Shown: positions 36,073-47,869 of the stretch, piece by piece | Layout: each line of letters opens with the position of its first letter | Position numbering within the stretch: position 1 is the stretch's first letter | NCBI RefSeq assembly: GCF_900496995.4 | Contig: NC_044020.1 | Coordinates: forward strand, 15,456,001-15,520,000 | Origin: Aquila chrysaetos chrysaetos | Lineage: Eukaryota > Chordata > Aves > Accipitriformes > Accipitridae | Direction of reading: 5' to 3' | DNA: 64,000 nucleotides | Notes under the pieces: model-generated | What the model was told of the DNA's origin: nothing | Seen by the model: the letters and a program-made list of their open reading frames with translations, nothing else | Databases searched by the model: none | Translations under genes and position numbers: made by a program

Positions 36073-39000
36073 AGTTCTGTATTAGCCCAGCAATGTGGAT
36101 TCCAACTAGTCTGATAAAAACCATATGCTGATAAGGTAAATTAAAATAACTAAACTATGATGACACCCTACACCATGGTTTTCAAGAATCTGCCACGCAG
36201 TGACCCCTTTAACATGCATATACACTGCCAAGAAGTGAACATAAAACTTGGATTCATTGTGATTTGATCTGACCGTAGTTGCTACTCATTGTTCTGCTTC
36301 AGGTAGTGATTTTTGGCACCAAGGTAGAAGTGTGGCTGCGTGGTATAGACCTCATCAATTTGCCAATCAAGCTGGCTGAGAATAGAAAGTGATGGAGCTG
36401 TCAGTAGCAGTTCAACCATAAGCAATTCTAAACTAAGCAATTTGGAAATTTAAATAGTTATAATGACCAAGATTCTCTACGTTGGCCCTTAATTACTGGA
36501 ATGTCAATTCAGCTGAAAATTGCCTTTCCTAGGTAATGATAATTCTTAGAAAAGTCTTTGCTTATACACCCACCCGTAGCACTCATTAAGTCAAGCTTCT
36601 TCCTTTTGTCTGAAGAGCTGTCAATTTTATGTGACATCACCAATCATCTGCCATCTAAAAAATCTCTAGGCTGTCTTGTTGAAGGCAGGCTTATTCTCTT
36701 TTAGCTGGAGTGCACTGCATGGCAGCACAGCCTGCTGTTAAAAGCAACGTTGCACCAAGTGAGTGTAATGAGTTGCCCAGTCTTGGCACTGCTAAATGAT
36801 GAGCCACTCAGATTTGGTTGTTGGCATTTTGGGTGAAACCTAGGGTCCGTGAAATAGCAGTACATGCTTTATGGGTGACGGGAAACTCCACTACCCAGCC
36901 CTTCGCAGCACTCAGCACTGGAAGAGAAGGTTGACATCCCCTCCATCACTTCGTCTGGAAAGGGAGAGGGAAGTTGCTGGATTCGCTGTATCAGAGGGCT
37001 CCCCTTGAGATGGGCATAAGGGATAGAGAGGGGTGGAATGAACCTGTGGTGCATGAACATATCCCTATGTATTCCATATATCGTATTATATTTCTTTTGC
37101 AGCAACTGCTATTTCTAATTCAGAATGATTGCATTGCAACTCTCCATGTCCATCTACGTTGGTGGACATCACTAGTTGTTTTCTTTTTGAGAGAAAAAAC
37201 ATGAAAAAGAAACAAAACCATCTCCATTGTTATTGTAACCCATGTTAGTAATGTTATTTATTTCCCACAGAAGGGCAACAGCACCCTGCAGTTGTGGATA
37301 CAGAACAGCTATGCTTCGTTCCCCTCTTCCAGTCGAACTGGAGCAGACTTTGCCTTCTGCCTTCATATAAGTAACATGGAAGTCCAGAGAAACCAAGAAA
37401 AAGTAAGCGTAGCACAATCGCACCTGCTGAAAGTCTGTCACAGATAGAGGGAATTCAACTGCCCATGCACCTAAATTTAGACTGGTTCAAATAATTTACT
37501 GCCTCATGCTGACAATGTGTCATGTGCCCTAAGGCATTATTATACCTCTCTGGACACCGTGGCCAATACATGGTGGTGTTTTACGCACAAAAAAGAGGAA
37601 AGGGACTCCATTATTGGTTTGAAAAGGGGAGAGGGTTTCTTCCATGCTGCCTGGTTGACCGCGACTCCTTTCCTCACTGGCCCTACACGCTGAAGGTGCC
37701 ATTCCCCCACATCTGTAACAGCTGCATAAGGGTTGCAATGATATTCCCACAGTCAGAACTATTTCTTACTAGTCTGGATGCAACTTACTCACTCTCTCTC
37801 CCTGCTCTTGATTCTTGGCTTGCACACAATGAAATAGTAGGGGCCTTAGGCACTTTAAAAAAAAAAAACCAGCCCTCAATAAATCCCCTTAAGGGCCCAT
37901 TTTAATTCTGCTTATGCTCTTGATGTGCAAGTTCTTACCCTGCTATCCCCCTAGAAGCAGTTTATTTCTGTCTGTCAGCACTGCCAAAGTGACAAAATCC
38001 CCTTTCCCACCCACTATGTAATTGCTCTGTTGTTGCCCTTCCCACACATGCCTGTAGAAAGCAAGCTCTCACTTTATTTGTACTGCCAAAGTGAATAGCA
38101 TCTCTTTCCTCCCTCCCTCTATGTGGCTTTCAAGTAGTCACACTATCATTAGTTATTTCTGTTCTGGAGGAGCTCCCCATCTGAGGAGGGAGCATATGCC
38201 ATAGGAAGTAGAGCGAAGGCCTGATCTGACAGCTCTCATGTGCCCCCGAATCCTGGAGCTGAGCAATTTGGGGGTTGTAAGGAATGCAGGAGCAAGCATT
38301 GCAAATAAAGAACATTCAGAGAAGGGTAGTAAAGTAAGAAAATGAGAGGACCTGGCTGCATTTTTTAATTGCATTTTTCTTATTGCAAAGGCTATGGGGC
38401 AAAGTAGCTCCCTTTGTTCTGTGCTTGCACGGTGCCATGTTGTTAATTTTAGTCTATGACAGGAAAACTATCCATTGGAATAGGGTTATTTTTACTTTTC
38501 TAGCGTCTCTTGCTCTCTCTCTTCTTCATTTAAACTTCCATTGTTGGCAGAAAGCAAAAGCAGTTCTAGAATCAGTCTAAAGTTGTGGTTTTCTTTTAAT
38601 TTCCTCGGGGTTTATCCACTTATTTTAAAGGTGCACCACAGATTAATCTCCCCACCTCATTCTAGGTGCTAGGTGTATGATTACAAGAAGACCACACCAC
38701 CACTACTAAAACAATCATCAGAAATAATTTCTTCAACTTGCCTAAGGAAACTGACCCCTAACTCTTGTTAAAACTTCGAAATTCACTGAAGCATGGTTAC
38801 ATGTAAACAAGTAACAGCGTTTCAGAACCACTCACCTCTAAGGGAAACAATGCACAATAAATTTATTTCTTAATGCAATTTAAAAATATAATAACATAGC
38901 CTCAGATAGAAGAAATTTTTGGTTTAGACACGCTAAGTTTTTCATGTAGTTTTGCTTCTCTGTGGTTTGGCAATCTAGGATTGGTAAATAGCCATAGTTA

Positions 39001-40029
39001 TATTATTAAATAATAGGAGAGCATGATTGTAACATATTTTGCAGTCAGCATCCGATTATATGCAACTTCACAATTTTGCAATGTGACAACTCTCTTTGCA
39101 AAAAAAAAAGTCCCTAACAATGGTCTAAATCACACATTTGCTCTTCCTTCGAGCACCAGTGGTTGTCAAAACCTGCTGCACTCTAGCAGGGGAGCCTTTT
39201 AGATGTATTCCAGGGCTGGCTCCATGCAGACAAAATGCATTAGAGGCCACTCAAATACCACATCTAAACAATCACACAAGCCTGGTTATGCCCACTTCAT
39301 CCGCGAGCAGTCCTGTAAACCACACGCAGAGGTCAGCTCTCCTCCTCCGCGGTGTGGAGCACTGCCAGCACAGAAAATACCAACGGCTGGTAGAAATTAA
39401 TCTATATTACTTCCCAAGCGTGTATTTAGGATATCAGAGTAGGTGTTATCAAAAACAATGCAAAAGCCCAAGTTAGGAAAAAATGGGAAGAATCTAATTG
39501 TAGTAAAGCATAATGGGCTAGCCTTAAACCTGTCCCTCTCTGGATGCCCAGGCTTCTCTCTGTGCTACTGTTCCTCCCCAGCACTCCCTGTCCATCCTAC
39601 TTACTTCATCTTAAAACAGTCTATTTTTATTTAAATTTCTATTTATTTAGAATTGATGAATTAATTTTTTAAGCAGCCAAAATGTATCTGTGAAGGAGCT
39701 GTATTACAGTACCATTCATTTCATGGGCTACCCCAAAGAAACACGTACTGGGGGAGAGCCTTATTATGCTACCGATAATGATGTTCTTCTGATGGCGCTG
39801 CCATGCTGGACACTGGCTGTACACTTTTATATTTGGCTTTCAGTGCTTCACTCCGCTTTTTTATCCCTGACAGGACCTTCTCTCTCCAGTTCAGGTATTA
39901 TCACGTCTTCATAGCTGTGTCTGATTTCAACATTTTATAATCAGCTCTAAAATTTTCCATTTAAACCACAGCAGCATGGATTTGTTAATGGCAGCCTGGA
40001 AATAACAGCCTTTGTCATAAAGCCCTACA
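36073..40029. other. Intergenic, no gene recognised
   Basis: Mostly AT-rich DNA with short A-runs (for example 37857-37868 and 39100-39109). Open frames up to about 127 codons (37522-37905) show no domain. No transposon boundary was recognised. Confidence 0.55.
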
Positions 40030-40800
40030 TTAAAATTTTATCTTTATGGAAATATTTACATTTGGGTTTGGATAAACAGAAACCAGTGACTCACGCCATG
40101 AGTACAGATCAGTGCTTATGCTGTAAAAACCAAGGGGATGAAAAACATGAGCAAAGAGGGGACTCTGGAATATGCTCCCCAATGATCTGCAGAACCCCTC
40201 CCAAACCCTGTTATTTATTCCTAGCTGGTGATTCCAAAGCTGAAATAAAAATATGTTCCTTAAAGTAGTTTTTGATTGGTTCAAAGGTGGTATTTCCATC
40301 AGTGATGATTTACTATTCTCAGCAGTCCCACTGATCCAGCCCTCCTGAGTAATCACACCCCTTCTCTGAGCCCCCCAAACCTGTGGAGTTTGAGAAAAGA
40401 GACCCAGATGGCCTTGTGAAACTGCACAGCCTTGCCCTCTATGTAGCCTCTGATTTCTGCTGATATTACCAAAGGAAGTGCCAGATAGCACGAATAATTT
40501 CTGTAATGTTAGCCAGAGCCAATAAGCAGCCCCTTCATGACAGCAGCTCCTCACCTGGCTTGGATAGGCAGCTGAGCTTTGCCTTCCCAGTCCCAGTCCC
40601 AGTCCCAGGCATTTGTGTGGCCACCGGAGCCCTGCCAGCCGTCCTGGCTCCCAGTAATGGCTGTGCAATCCCATCATCCAAGTGCAACACGCTTGGAGCA
40701 TCCCAAATGGCTTCTGTGGATGGCACACGAGGGGGAACTGAATGACGGTCACTCTCTTTGAATTGCGTTGGCGCTGCAGTACTAAGTGGAGCACAAACAC
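40030..40800 (-). other. Longest non-transposon open frame, unrecognised
   Basis: A stop-free minus-strand frame of 256 codons is the longest outside the CR1 element. It begins at a GTG, and the first ATG is about 33 codons in. The product is tryptophan- and glycine-rich with a short LGLGLGLG segment created by the TCCCAG repeat at 40585-40608. It has no domain or transmembrane pattern I recognise. No splice acceptor or promoter-like sequence is evident at its start. Most likely this is chance in a locally GC-richer patch, or part of a noncoding transcript. Confidence 0.12.
40585..40608. repeat. (TCCCAG)4 hexanucleotide repeat
   Basis: Four perfect tandem copies of TCCCAG. On the minus strand they read CTGGGA and place an alternating Leu-Gly segment in an otherwise unrecognised open frame. 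Confidence 0.95.
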
Positions 40801-41614
40801 GAAGGGTTATTTTTCAACACTCATTTCAGCAGGTGAGACCTTACTTATAAGCACAGAATAAATCAGCTATGTAGGGCAGTGCCAGTCCTGTCTTAAGAAT
40901 TTAAGGTTTATAAGCAAAAATTGGTTTAAGCAAAACAGGACTTATCTCCCTGGCTTGCGTGGCTACTGTGGGAGCAAGAAGCTTCACGCAGCGTCTCGCA
41001 GGCTGTGTAACTCAGATCCCCAACCACCTGACACTTACATACCTGTCCTCCCTGTAAGATGACCAGGAGAGTGACAGGTACGAAAGTACCAGCCACAAAA
41101 ACCCAGCAGTGCCCTAGATGAGCAGCTGACCAAGAGCTAGGTGACAGAGGACCAGCAATATGGGGGAGCACTGCCCTCCACACGTGCACAGCTGAGCTCT
41201 GCTAACTCTGCTTCGGGCCTCAAAGAGGCAAGCGGGGCTCATCCTCGCTTGCCACCACCTCCTGTAGGCTTTGCAGCGTTGCCGCACTTAACTGAGATCC
41301 AGCACAGCCAGGCGTGAGTCTTTTCTCACAGTAGGGGGACTCGGATCCACACGTCCTACCCTCACCGCCGGGCAACAGCCCAGCAGTGAGACCGTGCCTA
41401 TCCAGGTGCGGGAGCACGCCTGTGTGCCGTAACGCAGCCGTGAGTGAAGGTGGCAGCTTGCACTTGAGTCCTCTTCTGAAAATCCAGAGAGCTTCAGTAC
41501 TAATTGGGCCAGAGAGAGAGGCGAAAGAGTGTGCCTAAGCAAGAGGGACCACGTCTCTTCAGATTATTATTGAGAGCTTTCCTCCGCGAGCAAGAGTCTT
41601 TGGTCCTAGAGAGT

Positions 41615-41915
41615 CGTCCATTTAACATTACACAGATAAAATACAGAAAGAGCTGGGACTGGAACTCAGGACTCCCTCTTTTAAACTAAACACCAGACAG
41701 CTGGTTATGGTCTCCTTCCCTCCCTCTGGCCCAAATAATTGCCGAGTCTCTCCCGCACCACGGCACAGCTCCCACAGCTCGGCTGGAAAATGCAGCCCCC
41801 ATCCTGGCAATACGGGCACACGCAGGGAGATGAGAGGAAGGGCAGGTAACCGACTCAGGGCTCCTCCTTTCTGGCCAGACGTCCTAACACCGAGCCACTG
41901 CACAGGATCAGAAAA
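41615..41915 (-). mobile_element. Two MIR-like SINE 5' halves, same orientation
   Basis: Two separate stretches match the reverse complement of the tRNA-derived and central parts of old MIR-type SINEs: GAGCTGGGACTGGAACTCAG with CTCCCTCTTTTAAACTAAACACC (about 41650-41695), and CCGACTCAGGGCTCC with GACGTCCTAACACCGAGCCACTGC (about 41850-41905). The second is better preserved. They may be two insertions or a duplicated fragment; the edges are approximate. Confidence 0.5.
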
Positions 41916-44149
41916 GCTCCATTTTAAGACAGAACTTAAATGAAAGCAGAGGCTTCCACCGCATTTCACCCAATCTGGTAGGCATTCCCAAAATTTTCAG
42001 ACTCCTCTGGGAAAAGCAAATGTAAGAATATACCGTTTGAAGATCTCGACCAGGCTTAGGCATAAAGGTAGGCAACAAGCTGTTCAGCCATTTCAAGACT
42101 AGGAAGCTGCTCTCTGTGCACTGAAATTGATTGTGAGTTTTTTTGGAAAGCCTATAAGGAGAAAACTACCCATAAAAGATCATGAGTCACAAGCTGGGGG
42201 TCCAAATAGATGATGCGTTGTAGGACTGAAGTTTAGGATATACTTGACTACAGTTAATGGAAGCACCACTTAGGCATCCTGGTTCTTTTTCTGTCTTTGG
42301 TTTCAGAGGCTGATACACCTCCCTGAGCAGTCCTGAAACCTTGTTCAACTGACAAGGTCACAAAGTTTCGGCACCGTATCTCTGCCGGCTTTGATTCGCT
42401 CCTATTTTAAGCAACCATACATGGAATGAAAGACTAGCACGCATTCCTTAGGCAATCAGAGGCATTTAACTTTTGGCTGCGTGTCACAGGATGAGAGACA
42501 TACCCAACCTCCCAACTTCTCGCCTGAACTCACGCTTCCTTCACGGCTGACATTTCTCCTTCTGCCAAGTCCAATCAAAACCCTATCTCACAACTATCCT
42601 GAAAACCGCATTTACAACCAGTCCAAGGCTCCCTAGTCGGTGCCAGCTCTTCGCACGCGTCAGGGTGTTTGGTAGGAAGGAGAACGGCCTTATGAAACAC
42701 ACCTGCTTTGGTTTACTGGACAAGAGCCTATTCTCATTTACGAGTCAGGCATAACACTTGTGAAGACAGAGGAATTATTCCTGTGTACGCTAACTCCAAG
42801 AGCAAAATACATCCCTCTCCATTCATGCAAAATGTAATCCCTTTCTTTTGCCTTTAGGATAATCTACCACTAGCTCCAAACTTGCACTGTCCGTTGATTT
42901 AAATCACAATTCTGTAGGGTAAAATTTGGCTCATGATGCCCTATACTAATTTAGGAGGAAAAGAGGGGCCTCGCTCATGAAATATTTCAGGTATTATCAG
43001 GAAATTGTGGTTACAGATGCAATCCAGGAGCATTTTGGGTTGGTAACCAAGGCAACACTTCTTGCTTCAAGACACACTTTTCTGTTGATAATCTATTGTA
43101 ATGCCAGTAATTGCAGCTGACAAGGCTCTGTTTGTTGTGAGAGATAATTAGCACTTGAAAAAAAGTAACAGATTTAAATAAATTGGGGGGAACTGAGTGG
43201 TGTGACCTGATCGCTTTAGAAACAAACAAGAGCTTTGGGGGCCTACACACTGTGCGATATTAGTGGTGGCCTCAACGGCGACTGAACAATACCAACATTT
43301 ATTAGGCATTGTTTAATTGGGAATTACAGTGGCTTTCGTGATGAAAACAATTTTTCTCTTTCTCATCCAGGTTATATTTACATTATAAAACACGCTTTAA
43401 AAAAAAAAAACCACCACAAAACCTCTCTACCTACCTTACCAAACAAAACTACTGATGTTTTCACGTGCTTGTTCTTTTGCCTAGAATTTGAATTGTTTAA
43501 GAGCCAATGTGTTAAAATAAGTAAGTGTTTTGGACAATTGCACACTTTAAAGAACCCAGCGTCACTCTGCCAAGGGTGTGGATGGAGCATTGTTCATTCA
43601 GCACGTACCAGGTATGTCCCTAGGGTCAGCTTCAGTTTGCTGCCAGTTTATTCAAGCCCTGGTTTCATGGCTTGAGTTGTTAGCACGGCTCCTCAGTTGA
43701 TGTTTGTGTTTGTGTTAGGTGGTGGTGTATCTAGAGCTAGACAGGTAAATCAGGGCTGCTGCCTGAGGTGACGCGGGAGCCTGTACCTTGCAGAGGGAGT
43801 ATTAGCTGGAGGGGAAAGGTGGGGGTCAGAAGCCACAGCAATTCCCTTAGGCTCCACTAATAAAGCCAGACTCAATATTATTTTTTTCTTTCTGTAATTG
43901 TGAGACACAACTGCTTGGCTCAGTGGACAGCGAGATGAGGAATACAATCCTACTAAACTTCTGTGCCACAGGGAACGTAAGTATTTTACACAAACCTGTA
44001 GCTGTTGAAATGAGGATGCTTCTGGGATGGAGTGACGCGACCGCGTGTCTGCATGCAGCCAAAACTAACCTAGTTAAGTGATCCCCTTTTCCACAGTGCC
44101 TTAGCATAATTTTCACATTGAAGCGAAAATGAGATTTCTTAAGAATATG
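41916..44149. other. Intergenic, no feature seen
   Basis: No coding gene, transposon edge or RNA gene recognised. An A-run lies at about 43399-43410. Confidence 0.55.
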
Positions 44150-44265
44150 AGATCAGCTTGTTTACAAGAGAGGAACAAAGGCTCAGGCTACACAGCTTTG
44201 TCCGGGCTCACAGGCAAACACATGGCAGATCAGCGAACTGAGTCCATGTTGTACAAGGTCAACAG
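44150..44265 (-). mobile_element. MIR-like SINE remnant
   Basis: On the + strand the order ACAAGAGAGGAACAAAGGCTC, CTACACAGCTTTGTCCGGGCTC, ACACATGGCAGATC, GAACTGAGTCC matches the reverse complement of a MIR-type core (the ancestral order is 'acagatgaggaaactgaggc ... caaggtcacacagc ... gtggcagagc ... gaacccaggtc'). It is strongly diverged. Confidence 0.5.
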
Positions 44266-47200
44266 CAGCAGCCCAAACCACAGGCCACGCTTCTCTTCTG
44301 AAAGCCAGGCTGTTTTGGGCTGGAATGGTTCAGCTCCTTCACAGAATCTCACCAAACCTGTGAAACCTCCTAGCCAGGACATGATATCATATCCAGTGTC
44401 AAAACAGAGACTGTCATGTAAATGGATTCATCTCAGGGCTGGCCAGAAGGCAAAACCAGTACCCTCTCAAGATTTGCTCGTAAGACATTAAATGACTAAC
44501 AATGGCTAGTAGTATCGTTTCTTTAATACTTCGTCAAAAAGACAACTTCTGTGTTATCCTCAAGATAACAGCCACATTATTTCTCCAGCAAACATTAATC
44601 GACAGTTCACATCAGAATCATACATTCATTATACATTACTATTCACAGCCCATGTAAGGCAGAATAGTCTCAGGAGTCCAAAATTGCATTATTATGTTCT
44701 TTCTACAAGTGAGGTCAGTGGTTAAAGATACCAGAATTGAATTGCCTGCTGTTTGCTAACCTCTGCTGAAGTTACAAAGGTGGCTAGCAAAGGAGACCAG
44801 CCTGAAGCCCAAGGGGGTTCATGCTTCCAAGGCCAGTGGTCAGGCTCTCCCCTGCCAGCTCCCGCATGCCCTGTTTTCCATACAAGTTCGCCAGAAGCAA
44901 TCAAAGAAAGGTGGTGCGTTAAAACTACAAGCTCAGCGCATGGATTACAGTCATCTTCTTTCTTTAGTAATCAGCAATTCAGTTCCACCAGGCAATGTTT
45001 CTGCTTTCTAAATGCTTTGAAACACACAAAAATGTTGCATTTATAAGTTATTTAAAAAACAACATCAAATAATGACCTGCAGTAGTTCCCCAAGAATTAA
45101 AAATTGCTTACAATTTGTAGCGTATGCAGGATCTCGCTGCAAATCCCATCCCAGCCCCAGTTCTAAGTAGCTCATAAAAATGGCCTGTTTATTTTCTAAA
45201 ATGATCTGCATAAAAAGATTAAGCTTATTTATTGTAAAAATTAACGTCTTGCTGAAACAGTAATGACTATATCATCGAGGAATGTTCTTCCCCTGAATGC
45301 CTCCCTCGGCAGTGCTGTGCAAGGAGACCCGCATTTATAGTCTCCTAGAATAAAGTTAATGCTCATAAGACTCTGCTCTTGTACGCCTACAGCTAAATCA
45401 TGGTATCTAGCAGATGGTGTATGTGTGTTTCCTAATGCAATGTCTTGTATGTGTGTAGTTGTCATAATTAAATAATAACTCCCTACACCAGCTCATGTAA
45501 CAGGAGAGCCACAGCCATATTTCCCGTCAGAATGAAGTCGTCAAACCCAGCTTGTGGGTAGATGAAGTAGACTATAAGGAAACTAATACACAAAGCACCC
45601 CATCACCTCCTCTCAGGAATGAAACAAGTTCTGTATGTGGCTAGTCCTTTTTAAAAAGTAAATAAAATCATCTCTGCCCCAAACCTATCGGATACTAGGG
45701 TCCCAACACATCCCTGAGGTTAAGTAATCTATTTGTGTGGGAGAGGAGTCTGGCCTTATATATTTGGGATTTTCCCTGCTTTTCATGGTCATCGTCACGA
45801 CGGAGGAATTATGGACATCTGGAGGAGAAATGCCTGTGAGACAAGGCAATTCACAGCTACCATCTTCTTAAGATAAATGCAACAGCTTCTTTTTATATTC
45901 CTTTATGGATGGAAGACAGAATGATAGGTCGCTGCAGATATTCATTCTTTCCTTGACTTAGGGAGAGAATTAAGTTGTTGATTACGCCCAGCAAGAAACA
46001 TCTCTGTTCAAACTGAGGACAAATGTAACTTATTTTAAGGGATACGAGTTTAACAATTCCAGTATCATCCTTCACTTTGCTGTAAAAAAATCCTTTTGCT
46101 AAGGATACTATAAATGCCTCGAACAGATGAAAGGCGTTTAGCCTTTATTTCATACTAAAAATTAGAATGTGAAATCAAGAAAAGCATCTTTCAAATTTGA
46201 GTGCGCAAGTTAAACAGGAGGTAGTGGGAGCTATTTACCTCTTTTGTGTGAAAAAATACAAGGAAGCTTTGGCTCCTGCTCCCTTTTGGCCAGGCAGAGC
46301 TTTGCCTGTGGATCAGCCTCCTCCTCCTGCCCCAGCAGGTCACACCTCCCAGTTAACTGCTTACTTCTTGGGAGTGGGAAGCAGTAAGCAACACCTCCCT
46401 GCGGCTTTCTCCTCTATAAGGTGGTACAGCAATAGTTGATCACCTTCCCCCCCGCTTCAGCTTCAGAGAACTGAAAATTAAAACCGGGAGTCAGTTCTAA
46501 ACTTTGCAAAGGGCTTCAACCTCCTGGCAAACAAATCACTCCTCCTTTATCTTTAGGACGCTAATATCCTTTTTTTGGCTTGAAAAATGGAAGACATAAT
46601 TGTCTAGAACATATGAATGGCTAACTCGGTATTTTTATTTCATACTATGATCATTTTGCTTCACATGGGTGAGAAAAAAAGAAAAATTCCACCTTGAAAT
46701 TTCACATCCTATACTCTAATTAAAAGTCAAGGCAAGCTATTGCCACAGGAAGCTCATAAAGACAACAAACCCCCTTTTAATTTTTTTCCCAAAGTTTACA
46801 TTATAATAAATATTCATGCCATCCACCTTTCACAGTGTAACTGCTAGAGAACACACTGTAATCTGTTTAAGAAGAACATGAATCAGACTGATAAAAATAA
46901 TTGGTTGGATTTTTCTTTTAATTTTTTTTTAATGTTTTAAATAAAGCTGTCAAAGGTTCCTGTGGTAATGAAGAGCTTTGTTGTTATGACAACTGCTTAT
47001 TCCTTTTCTTTTGAAGAAGTCTGCGATTTGATAGGCAAAAACATCAGGAATAATTAAAACAAATGGTAAGTGAAGACAAACATCTGCTAGGAAAAATCCC
47101 CACCCAAAACCTTAACAATCATCTTGCTTATGAAGTGACAAACTTCAGATGGAGCGTCTTCATGTCAGCTAGCACAGGGGTGTTCAGCAGCTGCCGGAGG

Positions 47201-47281
47201 TTCGGGTAACCCCATGTCAGAAAGCCCATCTCTTCATAAGGGGCACATATACATTATTCGTGTGACTCTCTCTTCCTCTCC
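44266..47281. other. Intergenic, no gene recognised
   Basis: AT-rich DNA. The right part (46.65-47.05 kb) has homeodomain-like cores and a CTGTCAAAGG word and could be regulatory, but nothing decisive is visible. A run of C/T-rich sequence lies near 46450. Confidence 0.5.
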
Positions 47282-47286
47282 AAAGT
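47282..47286. repeat. Left target-site duplication of solo LTR
   Basis: AAAGT directly precedes the LTR and is repeated exactly after it at 47865-47869. Confidence 0.9.
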
Positions 47287-47864
47287 TGTGGTTTAACCCC
47301 AGTCGGCAGCTAAGGCCCACGCAGCCACTCGCTGTGGGATGGGGGAAAGAATGAGAAGGGTAAAAGTGAGAAAACTCGTGGGCTGGGATAAAGGCAGTTT
47401 AACAGGTAAAGCAAAAGCCGCGCACACAAGCAAAGCAAACCAAGGAATTCATTCCCCACTTCCCATGGGCAGGCAGGTGTTCAGCCATCTCCAGGAAAGC
47501 AGGGCTCCAGCACCCGTAACAGGGACTTGGGGAGACAAACGCCATCACTCCAAATGTCTGCCCCTTCCTTCTCCTTCCCCCAGCTTTCTATGCTGAGCAT
47601 GACGTCCTGTGGTCTGGAATATCCCTTGGTCAGTTGGGTCAGCTGTCCCGGCTGTGTCCCCTCCCAACTCCTTGTGCCCCCCCAGCCTCCTCGCTGGTGG
47701 GGTGGGGTGAGGAGCAGAACAGGCCTTGGCTCGGTGTGAGCACTGCTCAGCAGTAACGACAACGTCCCTGTGTTATCAATGCTGTTTTCAGCACAAATCC
47801 AAAACACAGCCTCATACTAGCTACTACGCAGAAAATTAACTCTATCCCAGCCAAAACCAGCACA
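47287..47864 (-). mobile_element. Solo LTR of an avian ERVL-like endogenous retrovirus
   Basis: This 578-bp element begins TGTGG and ends GCACA on the + strand, keeping the TG...CA ends of an LTR, and is flanked by a perfect 5-bp duplication (AAAGT). I recognise it as an LTR type common in bird genomes, where the sense strand starts TGTGCTGGTTTTGGCTG; here that strand is the minus strand. In sense orientation it has a GACGTCAT CRE-like box at about 47606-47599, then a decayed TATA position (CATAGAAAG) about 15 bp further on. No internal retroviral genes are present, so the provirus was lost by recombination between its LTRs. The 5-bp duplication favours class III (ERVL-like); the exact subfamily is from memory. 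Confidence 0.9.
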
Positions 47865-47869
47865 AAAGT
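47865..47869. repeat. Right target-site duplication of solo LTR
   Basis: AAAGT directly follows the last base of the LTR and matches 47282-47286 exactly. Confidence 0.9.
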
